From assembly GCF_003855095.1 (NCBI RefSeq), contig NZ_CP033972.1, positions 5,890,001 through 5,954,000 of the forward strand: a stretch of DNA of 64,000 bases, in the 5' to 3' direction. The notes under the pieces were generated by a model. That model was not told where the DNA came from, did no database searches, and saw only the letters and a list, made by a program, of their open reading frames with translations. This stretch comes from Gordonia insulae (GTDB lineage Bacteria; Actinomycetota; Actinomycetes; Mycobacteriales; Mycobacteriaceae). This document shows, piece by piece, positions 11,547-19,442 of the stretch. The number at the start of each line of letters is the position of its first letter. The stretch's first letter is position 1. Position numbers and translations under genes: made by a program.

Positions 11547-12758
11547 ATGGGGTACACCTTCACGATCGACGACGTCGCCTTCCTGCGCTCGCGGCACGGT
11601 GCGAAAGCTCTCGAGACCGCATCGATGCTGGACCTGTCGCCGTCATCGATGCTGGCGGATCTGGGTGAATTGCGCAGGCGGTACCCGGAGCGCGACGCCG
11701 CCGTGGTGGAGACCGTGTTGTGTCGTCGCCGGGGTCGCGCGAAACTGCGCGATGCCGACGACATGCTGTTCGGTGACGACGCGTTGCAGCAGTCGACGGC
11801 ATCCCCGGTCGCTGCCCACCGGGCGGCCGAGATCGCCGCGCGCCACCCGGGCGCGGTGGTGCACGACGTCACCTGTTCGATCGGCGCAGAGGTGATCGAA
11901 CTGTCCCGCGCCGCTGGTATCCGGGGTGTCATCGGTAGCGACCTCGACCGTGTCCGGCTCGCCATGGCCCGGCACAACCTCGACGTCACCGGCGGACGCG
12001 CGACCTTTGTCGCCGCCGACGCACTGACGCCGGTCTCCACGGCAGACGTGGTGCTCGCCGATCCCGCCCGCAGGTCCGGGACGGGCCGGGTGTTCCGGCT
12101 CGATCAACTGACGCCCCCGCTGCTCGACGTGCTCACCACCTATGCCGGCCGGCCGCTCGCCGTGAAGAGTGCGCCCGGACTGGACTATCGGATGCTCCGC
12201 GACCGCTTCGGCTTCGCCGGGCAGGTGCAGATGACCTCGCTCGACGGATCGGTGCGGGAGGCCTGCCTGTGGACCGAGCGCGACGGCGAACCCGGCAGGC
12301 GCGCCACGGTCCTGCGATCGCAACCGGATGGAACCGTGCGTTCGTTCGAGGTGACCGACCACGACGCCGACGATGTGGCGGTCGGGGAGGTCGGTGACTG
12401 GCTGGTCGACCCGGACGGCGCGGTGGTGCGGGCCGGGCTGGTGCGCAATTACGCACGGCGTCACGGTCTCTGGCAGCTCGATCCGCAGATTGCGTACCTG
12501 ACCGGCGATACCGTCCCCGACGGCGAGCGAGGGTTCCGCGTGCTCGAGGCGACCGGGGTCACCGAGAAGGAGCTCCGCAGACGCCTCGCATCCCACGACT
12601 GCGGCGCGCTCGAGATTCTCGTCCGCGGACTCGACGTCGACCCGGATCGACTGCGAAAGCGGCTCAAGCCGAAGGGGTCACGATCCCTGGCGCTCGTACT
12701 CACCCGGATCGGCCGGAAGGGTGTCGGCTTCGTCTGCGCGCCCGGCGTCCGGTTCTGA
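11547..12758 (+). CDS. THUMP-like domain class I methyltransferase (Rv3037c-like)
   Basis: A 403-residue protein with an N-terminal helical region (FTIDDVAFLRSRHGAKALE), a methyltransferase fold (VVHDVTCSIGAEVIEL, then VIGSDLDRVRLAMARHN, then VVLADPARRSGTGR) and a C-terminal THUMP-like domain (GVTEKELRRRLASHDCGALEILVRG, then KPKGSRSLALVLTRIG). The DPAR motif in place of DPPY sets this family apart. The mycobacterial relative Rv3037c lies in the region linked to methylglucose lipopolysaccharide synthesis, but the fold also fits an RNA methyltransferase. ATG 11547 is chosen over the adjacent TTG 11544. The last 81 bases overlap the 3' end of the convergent MFS gene. Confidence 0.85.
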   Translation: MGYTFTIDDVAFLRSRHGAKALETASMLDLSPSSMLADLGELRRRYPERDAAVVETVLCRRRGRAKLRDADDMLFGDDALQQSTASPVAAHRAAEIAARHPGAVVHDVTCSIGAEVIELSRAAGIRGVIGSDLDRVRLAMARHNLDVTGGRATFVAADALTPVSTADVVLADPARRSGTGRVFRLDQLTPPLLDVLTTYAGRPLAVKSAPGLDYRMLRDRFGFAGQVQMTSLDGSVREACLWTERDGEPGRRATVLRSQPDGTVRSFEVTDHDADDVAVGEVGDWLVDPDGAVVRAGLVRNYARRHGLWQLDPQIAYLTGDTVPDGERGFRVLEATGVTEKELRRRLASHDCGALEILVRGLDVDPDRLRKRLKPKGSRSLALVLTRIGRKGVGFVCAPGVRF

Positions 12759-14003
12759 GGGCCGCCGCCGGATCACGGCGCAGAGGATTGCGGCGACCAC
12801 ACACAGCGCGGCCGCCACGTGGAATGCGTTGTCATAGCCGCCCTGCGCGTCACGGATGTAGCCGGCACCGAACGCGGCCACCGCGGCACCGAGCTGATGG
12901 GCCGCGAACACCCAACCGAAGACCACCGGGGTCGCCGCGCCGAAGTACTCACGGCAGATCGCGATGGTGGGTGGCACGGTCGCCACCCAGTCGAGGCCGT
13001 AGAAGATGATGAACACCCAGGTGCTCGGCTCGGCGTGCGGCGAGAGCAGCATGGGCAGGAGGACCAGGGACGCGCCGCGTCCGAGGTAGTAGACGACCAG
13101 CAGCAGTCGGGCGTCGACACGGTCGGTGAGCCACCCAGAGAAGATGGTTCCCGCGACGTCGAAGATCCCGATCGTCGCCAGTAGGGACGCGGCGACCGTG
13201 GTCGGCATGCCGTGATCACGGGCCGCCGGGATGAAATGGGTGCCGATCAGGCCGTTCGTCGTCATCCCGCAGATCGCGAAACTGCCTGCCAGCAACCAGA
13301 ACGCCGGCACCCGCGCACCCCGGACGAGTCCGCGGGCGGCCGCTCCGAAACTGCCGTTGGGAACATCGTCGTCGACGGCCCCGGCCGGTGCACCGTAGGC
13401 GGTGGTGCCCACATCGCGCGGGCGGTCCCGAATCATCAGCAGGACCAGTGGGATGACGGCGAGTGCGGCCACCGTCACCACGATCGATGCCCATCGCCAG
13501 CCGAAGCGGTCGGTGATGTGAGCGACCAGTGGTAGGAAGATCAGCTGACCGGTGGCGCTGGCCGCGGTCAGCACACCGGTGACCAGTCCTCGTCGTGCGA
13601 CGAACCATCGCGTCGACACGGTGGCGACGAACCCCATCGAGATGGACCCGGTCCCGAGGCCGACCAGCACTCCCCACAGCACCAGCAGCTGCCAGCTCGC
13701 GGTCATGAACACGCCGAGGCCCGTGCCTGCGGCGATCAGCAGGAGTGCGCCGGTGAGCACCGGCCGGATGCCGAACCGGTCCATCAGCGCCGCGGCGAAG
13801 GGCGCGGTCACCCCGAACAGCACCATGTTGATCGACATCGCCGCGCCGACCATCGCGTGGGACCAGCCGAACTCCATGTGCAGGGGATCCATCATCACGC
13901 TCGGCACGGCGCGGAAACCCGCGGCTCCGATGATCGCGACGAAGCTCGCCGCGGCCACGAGCCATGCCCAGTGCAGGCGGCCGATCGACAGTCGTGTGCT
14001 CAT
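12678..14003 (-). CDS. MFS transporter (OFA/MCT-like)
   Basis: A 441-residue permease with twelve predicted membrane helices and a cytoplasmic central loop (about 205-225). The MFS signature between helices 2 and 3 is present as LMDRFGIRPV. Sequence such as WAWLVAAASFVAIIGAAGF and GWSHAMVGAAMSINMVLFG resembles the oxalate/formate-antiporter and monocarboxylate group. The C-terminal tail (SEPDAGRADEADT) overlaps the 3' end of the convergent methyltransferase by 81 bases. It is divergent, 53 bases apart, from a GlxA-type regulator that probably controls it. Confidence 0.86.
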   Translation of the reverse strand: MSTRLSIGRLHWAWLVAAASFVAIIGAAGFRAVPSVMMDPLHMEFGWSHAMVGAAMSINMVLFGVTAPFAAALMDRFGIRPVLTGALLLIAAGTGLGVFMTASWQLLVLWGVLVGLGTGSISMGFVATVSTRWFVARRGLVTGVLTAASATGQLIFLPLVAHITDRFGWRWASIVVTVAALAVIPLVLLMIRDRPRDVGTTAYGAPAGAVDDDVPNGSFGAAARGLVRGARVPAFWLLAGSFAICGMTTNGLIGTHFIPAARDHGMPTTVAASLLATIGIFDVAGTIFSGWLTDRVDARLLLVVYYLGRGASLVLLPMLLSPHAEPSTWVFIIFYGLDWVATVPPTIAICREYFGAATPVVFGWVFAAHQLGAAVAAFGAGYIRDAQGGYDNAFHVAAALCVVAAILCAVIRRRPSEPDAGRADEADTLPADPGEYERQGS

Positions 14004-14043
14004 GCGATCACGATTCCCGAACTCGGCATCGCCCTGCCAGTGG

Positions 14044-14049
14044 CATAAT
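14044..14049 (+). promoter_or_regulatory. Candidate -10 box between MFS and GlxA-type regulator
   Basis: CATAAT lies seven bases before the ATG at 14057, where transcription could start at the start codon. The divergent gap is only 53 bases, so operators for both genes must lie here; CGACAATATGCATG is its most AT-rich part. Confidence 0.45.
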
Positions 14050-14056
14050 CGACAAT

Positions 14057-15034
14057 ATGCATGAAAATCCTGCCAAGCCGCGTCATCGGGTCGCCGTCCT
14101 GTGGCTCGCCCCGATCGTCGGCTTCGACGCGACCATTCCGTCGCTACTCTTCGGTCAGGCCGGCGACGAGAACGGGGAGCCGCTCTACGACGTCACCACG
14201 TGTGCGGTGGAGCCCGGTCCCATCGCGTCGACCTCGGATTACCAGTTCGTGGCGGCCGCCGGACCTGAGGCGCTGGCCGCGGCCGACACGGTGGTGATCC
14301 CCGGTACGCGGCTGGAACCGGTGCGCACCGAAGGGATCATGCCCGGAGCGGTGGCCCGCGCGTTGTCCACCATCCGGCCGGGAACCCGGATGGTGTCCAT
14401 CTGCACGGGTGCGTTCGTGCTCGCCGCAACCGGGCTGCTCGACGGTCGTCGCGCGACCACACACTGGCGCTACGCCGAGGACTTCCGGCGTCTCTTCCCG
14501 AAGGTCGACCTCGATGAGTCCGTGCTGTTCGTCGACGACGGGGACGTCCTCACCTCGGCGGGGCTCGCCGCCGGCATCGATTTGTGCCTACACATGATCC
14601 GGTCGGATCATGGTGCAGCGGTGGCGAACCGGACTGCCCGTCATTGCGTCGTCCCGCCATGGCGCGAGGGCGGCCAGGCACAGTTCATCGAGCACCACGT
14701 GCCGGCGTCGGATGATCGGAGCACCGCGGCAACGAGAGCCTGGGCATCGGCGAATCTCACCGAACCGCTCACCGTCACGCAATTGGCCGCGCATGCGCGG
14801 ATGAGTTCGCGGACGTTCAGTCGCCGGTTCCGCGAGGAGACCGGGGTCTCGCCGGGTGTGTGGGTGCGGGAGCGCCGGGTCGATCGTGCGCGTGAACTGC
14901 TCGAGTCCGGCACGCTGCCGGTGGACGTCGTCGCCGAGCGGGCCGGTCTGGGCACCGCGGACAACCTACGGCACCACCTCCGACGAGGCCTCGGGATGTC
15001 GCCGTCGTCGTACCGCAAGACGTTCGCCGGGTGA
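14057..15034 (+). CDS. GlxA-type AraC family transcriptional regulator (DJ-1/PfpI + HTH)
   Basis: A 325-residue regulator with an N-terminal DJ-1/PfpI amidotransferase-like domain (VAVLWLAPIVGFDATIPSLL; MVSICTGAFVLAATGLLDG, with the elbow Cys at ICTGAF) and a C-terminal AraC double helix-turn-helix (LTVTQLAAHARMSSRTFSRR; GVSPGVWVRERRVDRARELL; VVAERAGLGTADNLRHHLRR). In this family the DJ-1 domain usually senses a small molecule and is not enzymatic. Start ATG 14057 follows the -10 box directly. It is divergent from the MFS gene and is its likely regulator. Confidence 0.92.
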   Translation: MHENPAKPRHRVAVLWLAPIVGFDATIPSLLFGQAGDENGEPLYDVTTCAVEPGPIASTSDYQFVAAAGPEALAAADTVVIPGTRLEPVRTEGIMPGAVARALSTIRPGTRMVSICTGAFVLAATGLLDGRRATTHWRYAEDFRRLFPKVDLDESVLFVDDGDVLTSAGLAAGIDLCLHMIRSDHGAAVANRTARHCVVPPWREGGQAQFIEHHVPASDDRSTAATRAWASANLTEPLTVTQLAAHARMSSRTFSRRFREETGVSPGVWVRERRVDRARELLESGTLPVDVVAERAGLGTADNLRHHLRRGLGMSPSSYRKTFAG

Positions 15035-15110
15035 CGGCCTCGATCACTGACGACGCGGTGGCCGCACTGCCGCGGCTCCGTGGCCGTCCCGGGCCGGCGG
15101 CCGCTGCCGG

Positions 15111-16448
15111 TCAGTCGATCTCGGCCTTGCTGTCGAAGAAGTAGACCTTGCCGATGTTGGTGGCGGTCGCGATCTGACCCGAGGGGGACACCGACACGCC
15201 GGTCGCGAATCCGACCGATTCCGGCAGTGGCAGGCTGCGTTTCGTCGCCCCGTCGTCGGTGGACACCTCGGTCAGCGACAACGAGTCCTTGCCGGCATCG
15301 CGCACGACCGTCCACGCCGTCTTCTGGTCGGTCAGCGTCGAGAGGCTCACCACGGCCAGATCCGTGCGCTGCCATACTGTTTCGGCGTGGTCGCCCTTGT
15401 CGCGCAGCAGTGTCAGGGGAGCGCCGAGCACTCCCGTCGGAATGATCAAACCGTCGGGAGAGACGCTCATCGTGGCGAACCCGTACCCGCCGTTGTCATG
15501 GGTCCACCGCGTCTTGCCGGTCGCCGCGTCGAGTGCCACGATCTGGCCGAGGCGACTGAAGGTGTAGACCGTCGAGCCGTCGGCCGACAGCGTCGGTGGC
15601 CCGACCACACCGCCGGGCACGTCGGCGTGCCAGATCTCGTGGATCGTGCGGGCGCCGTCGGCGTCCTTCGCGTAGCCCATACCGCGGATCTGGGAGGCGA
15701 TCGCACCCTGCGGCCAGAAGTTCAGGAAGAAGCGTTCGTGGTCGGCGTCCACGGCGGCGGGCGCCGGGATCGCGCACCGCGGACCGTTGGTCACACAGTC
15801 GCCGAACCCGTACATCGGGTCGTCGGGGCTCGCGTCCGCGCGCAACCGCACCTCGGGCGCGGTGAAGTTGTCGGTCTGGGTGTTGATGAGGAGCAGCTGA
15901 CCCTGTGTCGTGGTCACCAGGACCTCGCTGGGGGCGGCGAACTTCGCCGACAGCGGCACCCCGACGACCGGCATCCGCCAGCGGATGGCGCCGCCCGCGT
16001 TGAATGCCAGGAACGTGGTCTCCTCGCCGATCGAGGGCTGATCGAACTGATCGACGAGCAGGGAATTGACCTCGACGCCGGCACGCATCCGCTTGCAGAA
16101 GTTCTTGCGGCCGTTGCGCGCATCGAGGACGAGGACGTTGCAGCCGCTCGCCGCGCTGGAGGTGACGCCGACGTTGGCCTGGTTGGACAGCGTCACGGGC
16201 GCGGTCACCGGTCCGCCGGTCGGGCGGGTCCAGCTGAGTGCGAGATCGTCGGGCACGGCGGGATAGGCGAAGTTCGAGTTGGCGGCGTTGCCGCCGTAGC
16301 TCGACCACCCCGCACTGGCCACCGACCGGACGTCGATGTGACCGTCGGAACACGCGGAGACCACCACGGCGAGAACGGTCACGACGATCGCCGCGACCGA
16401 CGTCGGCACCCGACGGGAGACCTCACGTCCACGGCCTGACACAGCCAT
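15111..16448 (-). CDS. PQQ-like beta-propeller lipoprotein (Rv3035-like)
   Basis: A 445-residue exported lipoprotein. A twin-Arg-containing n-region (SRRVPTSVAAIVV) leads to a lipobox (VVVSAC), so the mature protein is membrane-anchored outside. The body has repeated blades of the PQQ/WD40-like propeller type: LALSWTRPTGGPVTAPV, TIHEIWHADVPGG, YTFSRLGQIVALDAATGKTRW, and IATATNIGKVYFFDSKA at the end. It does not resemble an active quinoprotein dehydrogenase; a binding or scaffold role is more likely. ATG 16448 is chosen because an AGGAGC motif precedes it; an in-frame ATG at 16529 would start inside the divergent promoter. In mycobacteria the homologue sits at the same site. Confidence 0.85.
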   Translation of the reverse strand: MAVSGRGREVSRRVPTSVAAIVVTVLAVVVSACSDGHIDVRSVASAGWSSYGGNAANSNFAYPAVPDDLALSWTRPTGGPVTAPVTLSNQANVGVTSSAASGCNVLVLDARNGRKNFCKRMRAGVEVNSLLVDQFDQPSIGEETTFLAFNAGGAIRWRMPVVGVPLSAKFAAPSEVLVTTTQGQLLLINTQTDNFTAPEVRLRADASPDDPMYGFGDCVTNGPRCAIPAPAAVDADHERFFLNFWPQGAIASQIRGMGYAKDADGARTIHEIWHADVPGGVVGPPTLSADGSTVYTFSRLGQIVALDAATGKTRWTHDNGGYGFATMSVSPDGLIIPTGVLGAPLTLLRDKGDHAETVWQRTDLAVVSLSTLTDQKTAWTVVRDAGKDSLSLTEVSTDDGATKRSLPLPESVGFATGVSVSPSGQIATATNIGKVYFFDSKAEID

Positions 16449-16529
16449 CGTGCTCCTGTTCTGATCGAGATCCGCCTCGTCGTTCGACGTGCCAGCAGAG
16501 AGCCTATCGTGCCGGGAATTCGGGTCCAT

Positions 16530-16535
16530 TAGGGT
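16530..16535 (+). promoter_or_regulatory. Candidate -10 box of the acyltransferase gene
   Basis: TAGGGT ends eight bases before ATG 16544, and no ribosome binding site is seen, so the transcript may have no or almost no leader. The divergent gap to the PQQ-like gene is 95 bases. Confidence 0.35.
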
Positions 16536-16543
16536 TTGTCGTC

Positions 16544-17302
16544 ATGACCACGATGTGGAATGCCTCGTATCGTTCGCGCTGGCGAGCGGGCCGTCGGCGT
16601 GATCCGGCACAGGCACGCTTCCTGACGCGTGACTCGCTGCGGTGGGTCGTGCGCAACCGGGCCTACACCCCGTGGTACCTGGTCCGCTACTACCGGCTGG
16701 CCCGGTTCCGACTGGCCAACCCGCACGTGGTGCTGCGTGGCATGGTCTTCCTCGGCCGCGACGTCGAGATCCACGCGACGCCGCAGATGTCGCGGATGGA
16801 GATCGGACGATGGGTCCACATCGGTGACGGCAACTCCATCCGATGCCACGAGGGCAGCCTCAAGATCGGCGACAAGACCGTCTTCGGCTGCAACAACGTG
16901 GTCAATTCGTACCTCGATCTCGAGATCGGCGGGTCGGTCCTCGTCGCCGATTGGTGCTACATCTGCGACTTCGACCACAAGATGGACGACATCACATTGC
17001 CCATCAAGGATCAGGGCATCGTCAAGGGCCCGGTCCGCATCGGCCCGGACACCTGGGTCGCCGCAAAGGTGTCGGTACTACGCAACACCGCCGTCGGACG
17101 CGGATGTGTGCTCGGATCGCATGCAGTGGTCCGTGGGGTGATCCCCGACTTCTCGATCGCGGTCGGCGCTCCGGCGCGGGTCGTCAAGAACCGCAAGGAC
17201 CTCTGGGCGGACAACGCGGCCGAACGTGCCGAACTGGAGCGGGCCCTGGCCGACATCGAACGCAAGAAGGCGGCTGCGCAGCAGGCGCGCGATCAGGTCT
17301 GA
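16544..17302 (+). CDS. Hexapeptide-repeat acyltransferase (Rv3034c-like)
   Basis: A 252-residue protein with a left-handed beta-helix made of hexapeptide repeats (about residues 65-205: VVLRGMVFLGRDVEIH, IGRWVHIGDGNSIRCH, LKIGDKTVFGCNNVV, VRIGPDTWVAAKVSVL, GSHAVVRGVIPDFSIAVG, APARVVKN). The N-terminus is basic and the last 35 residues form a charged helix. It probably transfers an acetyl or short acyl group to a sugar. Rv3034c, at the same site in M. tuberculosis, has been linked to acylation of methylglucose lipopolysaccharides; that assignment by position is inference. It converges with the AIM24 gene, 7 bases away. Confidence 0.87.
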   Translation: MTTMWNASYRSRWRAGRRRDPAQARFLTRDSLRWVVRNRAYTPWYLVRYYRLARFRLANPHVVLRGMVFLGRDVEIHATPQMSRMEIGRWVHIGDGNSIRCHEGSLKIGDKTVFGCNNVVNSYLDLEIGGSVLVADWCYICDFDHKMDDITLPIKDQGIVKGPVRIGPDTWVAAKVSVLRNTAVGRGCVLGSHAVVRGVIPDFSIAVGAPARVVKNRKDLWADNAAERAELERALADIERKKAAAQQARDQV

Positions 17303-17309
17303 CCGGGCA

Positions 17310-17978
17310 TCACGAGGGTCCACCCAGCGAAAACCCCTCGCTGGGTTGCACCACCACGAAGCCCGGCCCGTGGAACGCGAGTTGGAACGACTCGCCGGAA
17401 CCACGGCCGATCAGTGAGCCCATCGTGAAGTCGTTCTTTATCCCGGGTGTCAGCGAGGACGACCAGCACACCGCGGCCTGCGGATCGACGAAGGTGGGCT
17501 GGACCGAGCAGTCGAGGAGCATCGGCGGGCCGTCGCTGGTGATCCCGACCGTGCCGTTGCCGGTCAGGGTCAGGTTGAACAGGCCACCCGCGAGCATGCC
17601 GGCGTTGCCGATCGAGGTGATCTTCCACTGCAGGGCCGCATCGAAGGCCAGCAGGCTGGACGTGTTGATGGTGATCGAGTCACCCTCGAGGTCGATGGTG
17701 AAGACGTCGCTGTTGCGGCGCGCGAAGAACACCTCGCCCTGACCGCGGACGCGCATCAATCGGCCGCCCTCGTTGCTGATCGCCTTCTTCAGGAAGTTCG
17801 AGACGCTGCCCGAACCTTCGTGGGCGAACTCGAACTGTCCCTGATAGGCGACCATCGCGCCCTTGGCGGCCAACGCCTCGGGACCGAACCCGACACGCAG
17901 CATCTTGCTCGACTGCGCCGTCCAGCGTGCCGTGCTCTGCTTCTCGTGGTTGGCCTGATCGAATATGGGGCTGCGCAC
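17310..17978 (-). CDS. AIM24 family protein
   Basis: A 222-residue, almost all-beta protein of the AIM24 family (named after a yeast mitochondrial protein; bacterial function unknown). Typical segments are MLRVGFGPEALAAKGAMVAY, EGGRLMRVRGQGEVFFA, SLLAFDAALQWKI and the C-terminal FHGPGFVVVQPSEG. It has no signal peptide. It starts at GTG 17978 and lies 41 bases upstream of nothing co-directional: the next minus-strand gene downstream is the acyltransferase partner in the opposite direction, so it is transcribed alone or after the glycosyltransferase gene (gap 41 bases). Confidence 0.88.
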   Translation of the reverse strand: MRSPIFDQANHEKQSTARWTAQSSKMLRVGFGPEALAAKGAMVAYQGQFEFAHEGSGSVSNFLKKAISNEGGRLMRVRGQGEVFFARRNSDVFTIDLEGDSITINTSSLLAFDAALQWKITSIGNAGMLAGGLFNLTLTGNGTVGITSDGPPMLLDCSVQPTFVDPQAAVCWSSSLTPGIKNDFTMGSLIGRGSGESFQLAFHGPGFVVVQPSEGFSLGGPS

Positions 17979-18019
17979 TGTGTCGACTCCTCGCTCGGCA
18001 GGGCGGCCTGACTGCCGCG

Positions 18020-19294
18020 TCAGTCCGATTGTCCCGGATCTCGTTCCGGCAGGGGCCGTTCCGGGATGTGCGGTCGGCCGATCGGATGACGGACGCGACG
18101 CTTCGCGGCGAGGTAGACACCCGCGGTGCGTTCGGCGACCTCACCCCAGGAGAATTCCTCGGTGAGCCGTTCGCGTGCCCGGACCGCCCGCGTGGCCGAG
18201 GCGGCGGGGTCGCCGAGGGCGGCGCGCACCGCGGTCGCGAGTCCGGCGACGTCACCGGGCGCGAAGGTGAGACCGGTGGTCGCCTCGGTGACCGCTTCGC
18301 CCAGACCGCCGGCCGTCGAGACGACCAACGGGGCACCCGTGGCGGCGGCCTCGAGCGCGACGATGCCGAAGGGCTCGTAGCGACTGGGCAGCACGATGGC
18401 CGCACAGCGGTGCATGAGCGCCACCAGGCCCTCGTGGTCGACCGCACCGAGGAACCGGACCGCCTTGGTCACACGATGCCGCCGTGCCTGCTCGATCAGC
18501 CAGTCCTGCTGGGTACCGGTGCCGGCGATGGTCAGCGTCGTGCCGGGGTGGCTGCGGCGGATGCGGGGCAGGGCAGCGAGCAGATCCTGGACGCCCTTCT
18601 CGTATTCGAGGCGTCCGGCGAACATCAGTTCCGCCGGTGCCGAGCGGGTCCGGCGGGGAGCGAACGGCCAGGTCCGGATGTCGATGCCGTTGTGGATCAC
18701 GGAGACGTCGGGGATGTCGGGGCCGAAGAGTCGGGTGACCTCGTCGCGCATCGATGCCGAACACGTGATGAGCGAATCCGATTCACTCGCGAGCCACCAC
18801 TCGACGGAATGCACCTGCCGATTGGTGCGGCCGCTGACCCAACCGCTGTGTCGGCCGGCCTCGGTCGCGTGGATCGTGGAGACCAACGGCACGTCGAAGA
18901 ACTCGGCCAACGTGATGGCCGGATGTGCGACGAGCCAGTCGTGTGCGTGCACGACGTCCGGCACCCACGCACTCGACTCGGGTGAGTTGCGCTCGCCACC
19001 AATGACTTTCAGACCAGCGCGGACGAAAGAATGGCCCATCGCCAACGTCCAGGCCATCATGTCGTGGCCGAACTCGAACTCCGGTGGATCCTCCGCGACG
19101 GCAACGATCCGCACCCCGTCGACGCGAGAGTCGGTGGTTGGGTGGCTGACCGCGTCGGTACCGGTGGGCCTGCGGGTCAGCACAACGATGTCGTGGCCCT
19201 GCGCGACGAGTTCGGTGGCGAGATGGTGGACGTGCCGACCGAGACCGCCGACCACGACCGGTGGGTACTCCCACGAGACGATCATGACCTTCAT
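18020..19294 (-). CDS. GT4 glycosyltransferase, alpha-1,4-glucosyltransferase type (Rv3032-like)
   Basis: A 424-residue GT-B enzyme of the glycogen synthase-like GT4 family. The N-terminal donor/acceptor signature is YPPVVVGGLGRHVHHL; the second Rossmann half has FAGRLEYEKGVQDLLAAL and the EX7E motif in SRYEPFGIVALEAAATG. In M. tuberculosis Rv3032 extends the alpha-1,4-glucan of methylglucose lipopolysaccharide and contributes to capsular glucan. It lies downstream of the GH57 gene on the same strand, with a 118-base gap containing a 51-bp duplication. The block of methyltransferase, GH57 and GT4 genes supports a role in a cytoplasmic methylated glucan. Confidence 0.92.
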   Translation of the reverse strand: MKVMIVSWEYPPVVVGGLGRHVHHLATELVAQGHDIVVLTRRPTGTDAVSHPTTDSRVDGVRIVAVAEDPPEFEFGHDMMAWTLAMGHSFVRAGLKVIGGERNSPESSAWVPDVVHAHDWLVAHPAITLAEFFDVPLVSTIHATEAGRHSGWVSGRTNRQVHSVEWWLASESDSLITCSASMRDEVTRLFGPDIPDVSVIHNGIDIRTWPFAPRRTRSAPAELMFAGRLEYEKGVQDLLAALPRIRRSHPGTTLTIAGTGTQQDWLIEQARRHRVTKAVRFLGAVDHEGLVALMHRCAAIVLPSRYEPFGIVALEAAATGAPLVVSTAGGLGEAVTEATTGLTFAPGDVAGLATAVRAALGDPAASATRAVRARERLTEEFSWGEVAERTAGVYLAAKRRVRHPIGRPHIPERPLPERDPGQSD

Positions 19295-19340
19295 CTGCCA
19301 ACCCCCGTCGCAGTCATCGCCATCGGCGACCAGGTGGATC

Positions 19341-19442
19341 GATCGCGGTCAATCGCGAAGTTCATCGCCCACCCCGACGTCCGTGCACGGTGATCGCGGT
19401 CAATCGCGAAGTTCATCGCCCACCCCGACGTCCGTGCACGGT
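19341..19442 (-). repeat. 51-bp tandem duplication at the 3' end of the GH57 gene
   Basis: Two identical 51-base units lie end to end (19341-19391 and 19392-19442), followed by eight bases of a third copy. On the minus strand each unit runs from the last codons of the GH57 protein through its stop codon into the downstream gap. The copy at 19392-19442 holds the real stop (19413-19415); the copy at 19341-19391 is an untranslated duplicate. The length is divisible by three. Confidence 0.95.
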
